The translations under genes and the position numbers were made by a program. A DNA stretch of 64,000 nt from Prinia subflava (taxonomy: Eukaryota > Chordata > Aves > Passeriformes > Cisticolidae): the NCBI RefSeq assembly GCF_021018805.1, contig NC_086248.1:60955985-61019984 (forward strand). Reading direction: 5' to 3'. Within the stretch, counting starts at the first letter, position 1; every line of letters begins with the position of its first letter. A model generated the notes under the pieces. The model made no database searches and was not told the origin of the DNA. It saw nothing but the letters and a program-made list of their open reading frames with translations. Positions 13,501 to 25,876 of this stretch are shown here, piece after piece.

Positions 13501-15284
13501 CTGCCAAGAAGAGTTGAAGAAATAAAAATCAAGACTTGTTTATTTAAGAGGAAGATAAAAACCAACCAACCTTTTTAGAAAATAAAACCTGAAAAAGTAA
13601 GATCTGTCAGCACAAGCTGAAGGGAAAGGCCCAGTTGTCTACACTTTGTATGCTAACGCAGTATGACAAAACAGCAAGTCAAAGAATTAATTCTATGAAA
13701 CAGGGCATTTTGAAAGTAACAGCATGTGCATGTACTTTCAAGCTACACACAAAAATTCAAATCCCAGGATGCTTTTTTTGCAGGACTTGGAAATTTCCCT
13801 CATTCCAGAGCCAGCCTACTAAAATCATCTTGTTCTATGGTGATGTCTCACCCTTCCCCAAATGGGAAATGTAATTGGTTTTGTTGCATCACTTGTGATT
13901 TCAAATGGCCACCTAAAAATTGGTCAGCACCAGTTTCTCTGAAGACCATTACATAAGCAGCACGTGTTCTTCAGCTTTGTGTTTTAATGATCTATTTAAA
14001 ATTTTAAAAAATTAAAAATAACTTAACCTTTTTAAATTAAAAAAAGAAAATCACACTAGCAAAAGCTATCCCAAGAAAGAAAGCATTCCTTGCTTTTCAG
14101 TCCTTTTCAGTATTTCCAAAGTGAGGTACTTTGATCCTTTTGAGTTCTTGCACCAAAGGCACATGTAACCATACCTGCCCACTTTTAAGAAAAAGGCTCG
14201 TTACAAAGACGTACTGCACTGTAGAAACCAGTTTCATATGGGTGATTCATATTAAAATTTAAAAATTTCACGAGGTTACATGTTCTTCCTTTGCAGGTAT
14301 TGATACCTATCCTGTTTTCTCTTTCCTAAGATCAGTTTGGTACTTTGAAAATGGTCTGAACTGGCAGTAAACAAAAATACATTTAAGTTAGGTCTCACTT
14401 TTGAAAAAGTTATTGATCTGATTACTGCGATGAAGAAGTTTCCTGTACTCGTGTCAATGAAATCTGTAAGGTACCTCCTCTGCCTGGGAGCACAAAGCCT
14501 TAGCATCTTGGTCGAAATATGAAGTTTTACAATTTCAGACACAGTAATTGGCGGCGGTACGTCCATCCTCGGGTCGGGCCTGCCCGGGATGGGACGGGGC
14601 CGCCTGAGCCCCGGCCTCCGCTCCGCCGGGGGGCGCGGGGAGACCGAGCAGACCCCGGGAGCAGCCCGGAGATACCGATAAAAATCACAATACAATATAA
14701 ACACAAAGCGCACAGCGCCGCCAGCCCGCCGGACGTGCGGCCGTGCCCTGCAGTGTGCGGCTGCGGAGGCTCTGCTTCTGCCCCGGCTCGGATCCAGCCC
14801 GGACCGCCGGCTCCTTCCCTCGGGGAATCCGCAGCGCTGCTGGAGCCCGCAGGAGCCGCCTCATCCCGAGGGCTCCTGTCCCCTGGGGCCCGGCAGCGCC
14901 GAGCGCGGAGCCCTCCGGGCTGAGCTCCCTCCGGGCCGGGGGCGGCTCCGCTCAGCGCCCGTCCCGCGTCCCGCCCGGGGCAGCGCCGGGCGCGGTGCCC
15001 GGGGGAGGGCGGCCGAAGGGTCACCGGCGCCGCCGCTGCCCAGGGCGAGGGGAAGGGCGGCCGGCGCTGCAGGGGCTTCCTCGCTGTGTCCAGAAGCCTC
15101 GGCGAGGGCATTCCCAAAGGTCTCGCCTTCTCCCCAGGGGCGGGAGAGAGGGGCAAGACTGGGGCTGCAGCTAGGGGAGCGCGGCTGGGGACGGTCTCAG
15201 ACCTGCCGCACACGCTGCTGCTCGTCCCTGAGCCATGCAGGGGCAGGAGGGGAAGGGAGGAGAGGAGACGAAGGCTGCCTGCAC
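13501..15284 (-). other. TMEM242: TMEM242 intron 1
   Basis: The intron is 1.8 kb. Its 5' part, on the minus strand just below 15284, lies inside the promoter CpG island and is stop-poor in several frames, so exon 1 appears to read on. Its 3' half is AT-rich. The donor is GTGCAG and the acceptor 'ttggcag'. No other feature is seen. Confidence 0.85.
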
Positions 15285-15420
15285 CTTTGATTAAGAAGAG
15301 CTTGTCCTGGGATGCCGCAGAGCTCCCGGCCCCCCGGGGCAGGGACAGCCCGCGCCCGGGGTCCAGCGGCGCTGCGGCCACAGCCCCGTCCCGGGCGGCC
15401 CCGCCGGCAGCCGCCCCCAT
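15285..15420 (-). CDS. TMEM242: TMEM242, coding exon 1 with start codon
   Basis: The exon encodes residues 1-45 plus the first base of codon 46. It opens MGAAAGGAARDGA and ends SQDKLFLIK, the conserved segment that leads into the first helix (human has a DRLFLVK equivalent). The start ATG (15420-15418, minus strand) has G at -3 and G at +4, a good Kozak context, and it is the first in-frame ATG: the frame stays open upstream but contains no other ATG. The donor is AAAG|GTGCAG at 15285/15284. The Ala/Gly-rich N-terminus is about 15 residues longer than human, a plausible divergence in a GC-rich first exon. It probably includes a mitochondrial targeting or matrix/intermembrane tail (inference). 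Confidence 0.92.
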
Positions 15421-15524
15421 GGCCCAGGGCACCGGAGGAGGCGGCGGCAGCGGCAACCCGGAAGGAAAAGGAGCGGGGCCGGCACACGCAGCCGCCTTTG
15501 CTCCCTGCCCGCCCCGGGCAGCGG

Positions 15525-15552
15525 GATCCAGCGCATCCAGCGCATCCAGCGG
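15525..15552. repeat. 9-bp tandem repeat in TMEM242 leader
   Basis: Three near-perfect copies of a 9-base unit, 'atccagcgc', stand side by side, just upstream of the TMEM242 start codon. In the frame of exon 1 they would read as Leu-Asp-Ala triplets. They lie above the start codon, so they are probably 5' UTR or promoter sequence, and a variable-number repeat is possible. Confidence 0.75.
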
Positions 15553-18500
15553 GGTCCGGGATAGCGCGGGCGGAGCCGCCGCCCCCTGAGGAGGAACCTC
15601 CGCCCACGGGGCGCGTTCAGCGTCCCGAGAGCCCAAAGCGCGCAGAGGGAACGGAGGGAAGAGTTGTCAAAGGCTGTTTTAAATCAAGTCTTTTGAAGCA
15701 GGCTCGTAAGGGTTTTGGGGTTTTTTTGTAATGTCCGTGGGACAGATCGCGTAGTGAACTTTACCAAATAAAATTGGTGGGCACTCTTAATTCACAGGAA
15801 TTTTAGTAAGCTGTATCTTGACGAACGGTGTTGCTTTAAAGTACATCTTTTTGTTCCACATTGTCATTCTTTCAAGTTATGTAAATAGTTTTACACACTG
15901 TGAGAACGTATATTTGAGGTTACTTCATCTCTGTGCCACCCTAATTCTCAGCTGCTGATTAATATAAATTGATGTGCTACCTAATTTTATCACTTTATCA
16001 AACAGTGTGCTAACTTAAGATTCAGTGTGGACAGGTAAAGTGTATTTTTATTTATAACAGTCAGTACTTCAACAGCAAACAATGAATGTAAATAAATCCA
16101 AACCAAGCATTTCTTCCCCAGCTTCCTTCTTTGTATTTTTAAACATAATTTATAGCATGTATCTAAGGCTCTAATTATAGTGACTGGGTTGCTAGGCATA
16201 AAATTAGTATTTTGGGAAACTTCCTGTTCCTGATACTTCTAAAAACTAATCCAAAGCTGCTTCCTAATAGTCCATGTGCTGTGTAAATTAAACAATATTT
16301 TACACAGAGAGCCCATCACTAAGTCATTTTTTTCTAACCTGGACAGCAGGTAAATGACTTCTTCTTTCCTCTAGTCTTTCTTTTCCCATGAAAAAGTACC
16401 CCAAAGTGCTGTGTGTGCTTTGGAATAGAATTAGACTTTGCCACAAATAACAACAAAACCACCTGGAAAAGCTTAGAGAAGGGCATCTTAGAAAAAATGC
16501 AGTGACAATGTGAAAAGAAGAAACTACTTTTTATTTAAAGTATTTATTAGAATTCATAAAACTAATACAGGAGCATGCATGTAATTTTGATTGTAACTGT
16601 TGTCAAGATCATCACTGCATCTGACAGGGGACTCCTTGAACTGTGAGAGACAATTGGGTTATTGTGTCTGTTGTATTTTTTTGTGTCTTTGATGATAACA
16701 ATCCTATATTTTCTTCTCATGACAGTTTTTTGAGTTCACATCAATTGAGACATCACTTTCTTTCAAATTTTTCCAGAACCAGGAAGAAAGAGAAGCGAAA
16801 GGTATAATGGTGTTATTTAACCCTGGTTTGAACAATGCCAAGAATCTATATTTAAGAGAGTCAGATCAGATCTGTCTCTATTAATCATTCACAGAGACTT
16901 AAAGTAGAGATAAAGACCATGGAATCCACTCTGAATAACTTAAAATTCTTAGTGTTGTAAATTTTACTTGCTTTAAAAAACCCAAGAGATTCTCAGCAGA
17001 ATTCTGTTCATTTAGGTTACAATATTAATGTATTTTTGTTGTATAACTGAATATAATATAATGCTTTCTTTCCTTTTTATTACAAAAAACTTGGCGAGCC
17101 AAAAGCAGACAGTGAGAGGGAACCAAAGTTTTCCATTTCAAAGATGTGTAGATCTCCACTTGTGATTCTGATGTTATGGTTAGGAATTTTCTATCAACCC
17201 CTGGGTTTTAATGAAAATTTGGTAACATGGTGCCTCTCCTGTGGGAGTTCATATTTTTGTACAGTATTGGCAAGGGAGGATTGCGGAGAGTAAGCAAAGG
17301 CACAAGGAAGAAAATAAATTTTAAAATAAAACCAAAGAAACTCGTTAGCATAAATATATTCCCTAGGAGATTTTTATAACCCTTGCAAACACGTGGCATT
17401 GCTGCCAACAAGCAGCTCTATCAAGAAATAGAACCCCAGTGTGCAAACTTCTTAATGCTGTGAGATGTTTCAGTGCTGGCCTGGGTGTCTCCTGCTGTCC
17501 TTCCTCTCCAGAGCAGGACTGTACAGTGATACCTGGCCATCTCCACTAACAGTGAGCTCCACTTGAGCACCAAGCTTGCAATTTGGGTATTCAGAGGCAA
17601 AGGAGCTAGTTGAGAAGCCGGCTGGCATATAATAAAGGCAGTAATTTGCTGTGTTCACTAAGTTATCTGTCTGATTTATATAGTCAAACGTCTTGAGTGC
17701 CACTGCAAAAAATGTTGGCACCTGAGACAGAATCCTGTTTGGAGTTTGAAAATCCAATTCAAAATAGAGGAGGTTTATTTGAATGCTGGTTAGATTGACA
17801 TGTTCAGTAACTGAACTGGATTATGCAAAAGAACTTGGGAAAGAGCTGAACATTGGTTTTGGAAAGAGAAAATTGCAGCAGCTGAGCTACCCTTTGGCTC
17901 TCAGGAGAGCTGAGCTTTATTCTCTGCCTGACTCGCTGGGGTCATTTCCCCTATTTATGGCAGCTTTGAAATTCCTGAAAGCACCATGCAGCATCAGCAC
18001 TGTGTACAGGCAGGGGCGTGAAGAAACCAATTATATATTTCCAAACTATTTTCTAGTTGATTGGACAAGAAATTAAAGTGTTCTGTAGCTATGATTTGGT
18101 TTCTGCAGAAACCTCTGTTTTTATAATTAGCTGTTTACTGTTGTGCATCTCCTAAGGATCTGGTGGCTGAAATTCCCATGTTGAGAGTCTGTCCTCAGAT
18201 CTCCTGTCTCACTGCAGCAAAAATCTGTTCACTGAATTGTGATGTGTGGACTTTAATTACAGAAATACTGACAAAAGACAGTGCTTACTTGTCAAATGTA
18301 CTCACAACTGTAAAAAGAGCCTTGCACTGGAGAATCAAAAGACACTTAAAAAATACTGGTTGAGCTGGCTTCACCAGCTTATGGGGGGGTCCTTTTTGTT
18401 TTGGAGGTGATGAGGAGATTAATTATTTTGTGCAAGGTTTTGCTGTGGTTGTCCAGCAAAGGCAGGAGCAGAGAGGCCGGATCTCCAGATTTCCTGCCAC

Positions 18501-19689
18501 CTACCCCAGCCCCAGAGATGTTTTTCTAAACTGCAGTTTGCTTCCACAGAGTATGCAACACCCTTAATTTCACTGCTACGTTTGGTTATTGAGGAGCGCA
18601 TGTGGGGCATAACTTTGGACAAGGCTGGGTGTGCAGGCATGCTGCAGAGACACCCCAGCAGCATTGTTTGTTACGGCCTCAGCCCGGCCACGTGTCAGCA
18701 AATGGCAAAAGTCCCGCTGGCAACCTGGCCAGAGTCTCAGTTATAAATCCCAAATTAGCATTAGTGCATGATGACATTATGGCTGCTCAGAGGCACAGTA
18801 CAGATTTCAGAGCTGTTGATAACATATCAAGGCTGTCACATGCCTTGGACAGAATTCAGGTGGGGCTGCAGAGATGAGAACACTTAAAGGAGGGTCTTCT
18901 TTCATATGCCTGTACCTACTTGTTTTCTGTTCTTATCCTTTACTAAATTATATGTTTTATTACCTGCTCAGTGTTTATAATACTCTCTTTTGGAAAGTGA
19001 AATAAGCCTATATCTGTTCGGCTTCGCCCACATTTACTAGAGAAGAAAACCACAGATCGCTTCCCAATTCCTGTGGTAGTCCTACTGTCTTTAGAGACCT
19101 ACCAAATATGTGTACAAGTTATTTTTGAATTTCACTGGATACCACGTCTTTAGTGGTCTTAGTATATGTTTCATTATAGAACTTTTAATAGTTATTTTTC
19201 TGTACCATATTAGAAAAACCTCTGCTATGGTCCAGGGGAAAAAAAAAGTATTTCTGACTGAATTAAAAAGAAAAATAAACAGTAAAAATTAATTAGCATT
19301 TCCATGGTGTCAGTAGAGCATGGCATGGTACTTGTGTCACAGCCACTCTTACTGGATGCTGCAACCTAAGGTAGCAGCAGGAATTCTGAACCACCAGACC
19401 ATCTGACCAGGTTCTGCTGGGTGACAGCCTGAGAACAGGATTTCTACAGAGAAAAATCTGCTCCTGGCCCACGTGGCCAGAACTGGAAACTTCCAAAATT
19501 ATGGTTGGCAAGACGAAGGAGGCCTCTCTCAGTGACAGTCCAGTAGATAGGGTTGTCCATCCCGTGTGTTACCTGCTGTGGCTCTGGGAGAAGACTTTGT
19601 TGGTAATTCAAACAGATTCCCACAAGGACAGTCAGGCTCAGATCAGACTGCCTGGAGAGATGGTACTGTTTCCTTTCAAGGAAGATTTC

Positions 19690-19760
19690 ATGAGGATAAA
19701 GCCGTGAGTGAGCTGCTCTGAGCAGCTTGAGCCTGCTTTGGGAAGGAGGTTGCACCAAGA
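19690..19760 (+). repeat. Possible degraded CR1 3' fragment
   Basis: The run 'gagctgctctgagcagctt' followed by 'gagcctgctttgggaaggag' and 'gttgcacc' resembles the CR1 3' region just before the 'ggttggactagatgatc' block. Similarity then decays, and no terminal octamer repeats are visible. This could be an old CR1 relic or a coincidental match. Confidence 0.35.
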
Positions 19761-21767
19761 CCTGGGTGTCTGGTTTGACTCCTCCATGGATATGTTCACG
19801 GGCAAGGTAACTTCAGGCTTGGCTGTGATGTAAAACCCCGCACCATGGTGGCTGCAGGGTGGGAGGAGTGTGCTGCTGGCACACACCACTGGGCAGCAGA
19901 GGCTTCCTCAGAAGCTGCTGCGTGGCACACGCCTGTGGGAACGCTGCTGTGCCTGCCCCAACACGCTCATGTGGCCAGTGACACCAGTCTGGGGACCTTC
20001 AATAGTGGCTGGTGCTGCAGAGGAAGAAATTGGACTGGTATTTCATCTTTTGTGGGGAGGTGGCCACTATAAACTCAACTTGTGTATGCCAGTAGTATGT
20101 CACCTGCTGAGAAAGTCAGCCGTAAAATTAATTGTCAGGAATATGAGATGTATATTTTTCCTAATTGGCTTCAGTGCAATTATATCCAAAGGCCCTTTTC
20201 ACAGTCATTCACAGAGCTTAATTGCTGTAGTTAAATATTACAATCTAAAAAGGCCTTGAAGGAGAGCTGACATTAGGCTAGGTTCTTGATGAATTATAAT
20301 TATCACTTTGTGTAGATGGGTGGAAAACATTTCTTATTAAATTAGTCTTGTTACATAAATTAATATTGTGTTCTTGATAAAGCACTTCTGATTTCACATG
20401 TAAAATATTTTTAAGAGCACCAAGTTTGTGCCAGAATTTCACGTGGCAGATCAAATTGTCTTTTAAATTTACTTTTCAATAGCATTTTATCATAGGTTTC
20501 TGCATTGAAGATGTTTGGCAATGACAGAATGATTCAAGATTGGACAGCAAATAAAGTAAAACACAATAAAATAAAACTATGCAACCAGCATAATTTCCTG
20601 GTTCTATGAGCATGGGGGATTCACAGTCTGAATGACAGGAATTCATAGCATGACTGTCACACATTTTCTTCCTGTATTAATTTCATCTCCGTCTGAGGGT
20701 GTTTGTGAGACATGAACCGCTAATCCAATACCCTGAAAACAGGAAAGCTCATTAGCAGCTCTAGGGAAGGGAGTGAGATGGGTGAGGAAGGTGTAGGTCA
20801 TTAAAGGTTTAAAAGTAAAGGAAGTGTGAAAGTTCTTCTTAAGAGGGATTACTCCACACACAATCTGTTTGTGCTCCATAAAAGCCCAAAGATTTTTGTA
20901 TATCTCACATTTCTTTCTCATTGTGAGACCTGCAGTGAATAAAGAGGCAAATGGGAGGGTGTCAGCTGAAGATGTCAGGCTGTGTTTGAAGGCGTGGATT
21001 GTAGACAGTCATTCCCAGATGACCGGCAGCTTCATGGCCTAGTACATGCAGCCGACACGTCACGTGTTGAGCGCAGCCCTTTCCAACAGGCCTCATCAGA
21101 CATTCAGTTTAAGTTTCCAGAGCAGCTGGAGTCTGTGACTCCAACAGGGTATTTTCCAAGAGCATGAAGTGAGAGATGGATGGTCACTCTCTGGCAGAAG
21201 ATAGTGGGAATATTGTGTCAAGACACTTGGTGCATACGGAGGACCATACCTGAAATTTTCTGCATGCATGCCCTCTTGTGTATGTGCAGTACAGCTTACC
21301 ATATATATCAAAATTTGGCACTACTGTATCTCCCTAAACATTGCATTAATCCATCTGTCTGTCACCATGGTAACAAGGCTCCCTATTGATGACTGAAGAA
21401 GAGCTGAACCATTAAAACTAAATGTACACTGTTAAAAAAAAACCCAGTAAGCTCACTTGGAATAGCACTACAGAGACACAAATGGTCAAAAATAGGCTAA
21501 CTAATATCTTTTATGCATTATTTTTATAGATTATGTATATTATGGTACTGAAATAAAGCCTGCTATTAAAATGATCCTTAAATCTGATCTTTGCTTCTTC
21601 ATATCTATTTTTAATATAATCTGCTGAACTCAATATTAAAAATTGTGCATTTTTTTCAGAAATTTACATGTTCCACAGTCCTTCGTCCCAAAGGATGGAA
21701 AGATGAAATTAAGATCTTAAAAACACTACATACAAAGCAGATTAGAAATATCACTGAACATTTTACT

Positions 21768-21802
21768 GCACTTTTTCTTTCTCTCTCTTTCTCTCTTGCT
21801 TC
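21768..21802 (+). repeat. Pyrimidine-rich (CT) simple repeat
   Basis: A short run of interrupted TTTC/TCTC units in otherwise unremarkable AT-rich DNA. The minus strand is the matching GA-rich purine run. Confidence 0.7.
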
Positions 21803-24723
21803 CATACTTGTAACTTTGCCAAAATAAATCCAGTAAAGTGCATGCATTCATTAAAGGATCAATGTCTAACCGAGCACTGTGAGTTAGTTGGACCTGAGAT
21901 TTTTTGAGAATCACAACAGTGTGGAAACTCTGACATGAATAACTGGACTTCATAAATCATTCTTGGACAATGAATTTCCATTTTTTATTACACTGGCGCC
22001 ATGCATGCTATTAATGGTAGACTTGAGTCTATAATTCTATTAGGCTTTAAAGAGGCCTTTGATTTTAGAGCCGAAACAGAACTTAAAGCTAACTTCTCAT
22101 CTCCTTCTGTGTTTGTTGGATGGTGCTTTTGGTTCTCTAGAAATGAGAGGACTAGAGAAAGAAATGGGAATACTGCATTTAAGAACACACTGTCACATTC
22201 ACTGAACTGAAAGTATGAGTATTCTTGCTCATGTAAGGATTGATACTTGGTTTAAACTACGGCTCTGATCTTATAATTAACCCTTGGGTCAGGAGGTACC
22301 TCACAAGAGTGCTTTATCAGCCCCATAAAAAGTTGAGAGGTTGGAAGGTCAGATGGGGCATTGCTCTGTCTGTCTGTGCATGAGGATATGGAGTTTGTAC
22401 ACCTGCACATATGTTGCATGGATGTATATCATACAGATTTTATTAAATCTGATGTCCCAGTGGGCACACATGAATGGTTTGCCCTGTTACTGGGTATATG
22501 AGCCCCTGGAGGACATGAACGATCAACTGAACCTGGAAGATCAACTTGGTAAAATCAGGAGGCTCAGATGCTACTAAGGAGCCCAGAGTTTCTGATTAAC
22601 ATCTGACATTTAAAATGCTTTCAGCTCAGAAGAAGCCACAGAAACTTACAGGAGTGGAGAAAAGCTACGTCGCTCTCCCCTTTCTTTCCTCCCTTCCTCT
22701 TCAGGTGGGTGAAGAATTGTGATCCCTTGAACTGACAGAAAAGGGTATTCCTGTCTGATATGAAGCAGATGAGAAAGTAGGAACTGAAGAGAGTCTTCCT
22801 AGTTTCATCTTTGACAGAAAATAAAAGTATAATTCTGAACTTTGTAAATGCCAGGGTTGTGACCATGTATTGCTCTGGGTGGACAAAGACATGACAAAAT
22901 GATCTGACAGCAAATGCTTTTGGAGGGCATAAAAGTGGCACTTGGCCATGCAGATGATGGGCCCCTGTGATGTATGTTGTGATCTAATTTTTCTTCATTC
23001 CAAGCAGTACATCTCTACCACTGGATCCAGCAGGCCTTCCAAAACAGTGGCAGCTACAAGCACAATTTCTCAGTATTATTCCAGTGAGCTAAGTTGTCTC
23101 AGATTTTAAGGAGATCTTTGTTGGTCAATACAACTTATTTTGCTTTCCCAAATGTTTGAACAATGTAGTATGTTCCAATGAAACAATTAATTTCAAATAG
23201 TTTATTATATAAAAAACAATACAGTGCAATAGCATTCCTAAGGATGGAAGGAACTTTGCTTTTTTACTTACAAAATTATAAAATGTAGCAAATTTTAAAT
23301 TAAAGCTCAAAAGAGGGTGTTAATATTCAAAATTCAAAAGCCTTACCATTAAAATTAGCATTCCCATTCTAATTATTACTGAAAAAAAAAGTATGCTCTC
23401 TCAAAGAGAGCATTTTCAAAAAGAGTATTCTTATTTTCATAATTTTTAGAAATCACAACATTTCTCTTTTTTTATTTTAATTGCATTTTGCAAGATCTGG
23501 ACAACATCTTTTGTCACTCTAGTGAATTCCTTCCTCTCTTGAAGGAAATGTGAAAATTTCCTTTTCTTCAAAAAAGGAAATTGTATGCCATTGTAATTAA
23601 AACTTGTTTTGAATCCTCACCTAGCATGAGAGAGTTATTTCCCCCCCGGCTGTATTTCTGTCCTCAAGCTGTGCAGTAGTTATGTCCTCTCACTCCCAGT
23701 GTAAGAAATTTGACTGTCTGTAGAGGACATGCCTGTGCACTGCTGGTGGCTTTGGCTGCTGGTCATATACGATGGAGCATTTCTTCAAAAGCTGTTTTGG
23801 CACCTCCCCCTTTTAACAGCAACTTTCACCCTGCTAAAACCCCATCCAAGGAGGAGCCGCATGGGTTCTGTCAGCCCATCAAGCAACAGAACTAGCCCAA
23901 GCAGCTTCCAGCCTGAGCATCCCTTATCTACGTGGCCAAATCCAGTATTTCTTTTTGGAAGTGGTCTCTGCATAACAACACTAGATGGAGACTTAACACG
24001 TAAGTACTTGGGCTTATTTAATTCAAGGGGGTTAATTACAATGAACTCTTCTACTTGTGAGAAATACTTAGATCTACATGTATTGTACAACATGTTTTTT
24101 TTTTCAAGTTTTCTGCTTGCCCTCCATTCTGACTGAGGTGTTTGAAGGCATGTGTTTTCTTCCTTCATCTCAGCTCTATGGCTGGCCTCCTGCAGAGGGA
24201 TAGTAAGGAATGTGGGCTGCCTTCATTTGGCAGGAATATGGAGCAGGAACAAAGCAGTGAGATACAGTTGATCTGCCCGAAAGAGTTTGGGGTTTGTTTT
24301 TGTATGAGCCCTTCAAGATACAGGCCTGATCACTGACCTTCAAAAAGAGCATTCTAACTCCTCAGAGGCAGGGGAGGATCTAATCTTACAAAGTGTAAAA
24401 AGATGGAGAGCGGTATCCTTCAGGCTGGTTGGTGGAGGGAAGAGATAAACTGGTGGTTTTCATGAGTTTGGAAGGAGGTGGGAAAAGGAAGTGGGAGGAT
24501 TGGTGTTTTTTTGGCAACTTTTTTTGCAAACAGAGCATTTGTATTCTTGAGGAGGTGCAGAGGAAGGAAAAAAATAAGTACCTTATTTTTTTGGGATAGG
24601 AATGAAGAGAACAGCTATGCCCTGTAAGCACTGGTTGGAATGAACATTCATTAAAATAATGCCTTTCTTGCCCTACAGACCCAGGTGGTGCTTGTGAGGC
24701 TGTGTTGTTGCTAACACGTAACA

Positions 24724-24767
24724 ATAACACATATTATTGCTAAGCATAACACATATGGTTGCTAACA
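24724..24767. repeat. Imperfect 22-bp tandem duplication
   Basis: Two adjacent copies of a unit beginning 'ataacacatat' and ending 'ttgctaa' occur, preceded near 24704 by a partial third 'gttgttgctaacacgtaac'. It is a small local duplication with no associated gene. Confidence 0.65.
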
Positions 24768-25850
24768 ATGCCTACCATCCCAGGGCTCAGAATTGCCTAG
24801 AGGCAGCAGAGAGGCTGCTGAGATAGATATAGACAGACTGAAAGACATCATTTTACCAGGCTATTCCACATTGAAGGGTTCACCAAACCCTGCACACAGA
24901 GATGGTGTGGGATGTATCCAGTCACAAGGATTCTCACAAAACTTGGAAAATTGGCATTCCATGAGTCCTGGCAGTCCATGTGGTCAACAACCTGAGTGCA
25001 CAGCCCCTCACAACACAGCATGTGTGAAGCTTGACACAGACACTTCATCCAAGGTAAAAAACCAGCAATGCCTGAAATAAACACAAGTTCTCCATCTCTG
25101 CAGAAGCTGAGGTTCTGCAGTGGAGGAGAGAGTGCCAGCTACTTACTCTGGAAGAGTAGAGAGTTGACAATGACTGGTATTTTTTCTCTTCAGTGTAGTT
25201 GTAAGAACTGCATAAACACATCCTGTGGGAATGTGAATCCTGTCTTTTGTTCCCAGCAATGGGGGAGTCCACACTGGGCAAAGAGCTATGAATATTTTCA
25301 GTGTTGCTGAAGATTATGTAGGGATATAAGCTATGGAGAGTGGCTTTGAAGATCTTTGCTGAAAGCAGACCCACCTTGGATTTGCTGAAGCTCATCTGTA
25401 CTAGATGCCTCCTGAATATGCATGGCTGCCCAAAATGCCAGTTTGTGCTGAATGGCAGGTGCTAACTCTGAGACAGGCATCTGGCACGCAGAGAGCTTTT
25501 GATTATCCGCTGCTTGTTCCAAATACAGACCATAAGATGGTGCCACTGGGAATGTTAGTCTTCAAGATGCAAAACCTCATAAGTTATGAAGTTATTGAAA
25601 AAAAATGTATTTTATATCAGTCTAGATGTTCTTGTAAGGTATTGAGATGTGATATCTAGAGCTGGCTTATCTGGCTCAGGCAGGCTCAGGAGAGGCCTGA
25701 GATGCTGTCATGAATTCTTGAGCTGTTGCACAAGGAACAGGTAGAGTGGCAGCCAGCAAGCAAAGCAAAATAACAGGAGGTGGGGTGTGTTTGTAGTGTA
25801 GGCTGCACAAAGGTGACAGATGAGTGCTAGGCTCACTCTGAGCAACATGC

Positions 25851-25876
25851 TGTGGTTAGGGACTGTGGTTAGGGCA
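25851..25876. repeat. 13-bp tandem duplication
   Basis: Two consecutive copies of 'tgtggttagggac' occur, the second ending in 'gca' rather than 'gac'. Each contains 'ggttaggg', a telomere-like hexamer context, but two copies in a non-telomeric setting are most simply a local slip duplication. Confidence 0.7.

Larger units (their letters stand above)
14545..15650. promoter_or_regulatory. TMEM242: TMEM242 promoter CpG island
   Basis: About 1.1 kb of GC-rich, CpG-dense sequence covers exon 1 and the start of intron 1. The transcription start should lie above the start codon at 15420 on the minus strand, probably within 15450-15650. There, GC-box-like 'ccgccc' elements and an exact tandem repeat are seen. 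No TATA box is obvious, as expected for a CpG-island promoter of a housekeeping gene. The exact start site is not determinable. Confidence 0.75.

Noticed and set aside
14527..15636. Long minus-strand open frame of 369 codons across the TMEM242 CpG island
   Set aside because: It is exon 1 of TMEM242 reading upstream into the leader and downstream through the splice donor into intron 1. Only 15285-15420 has protein similarity, and the apparent start at 15636 is TTG, not ATG.
25851..25876. Telomere-like 'ggttaggg' repeated twice
   Set aside because: Two copies within a 13-bp duplication are not an interstitial telomeric array.
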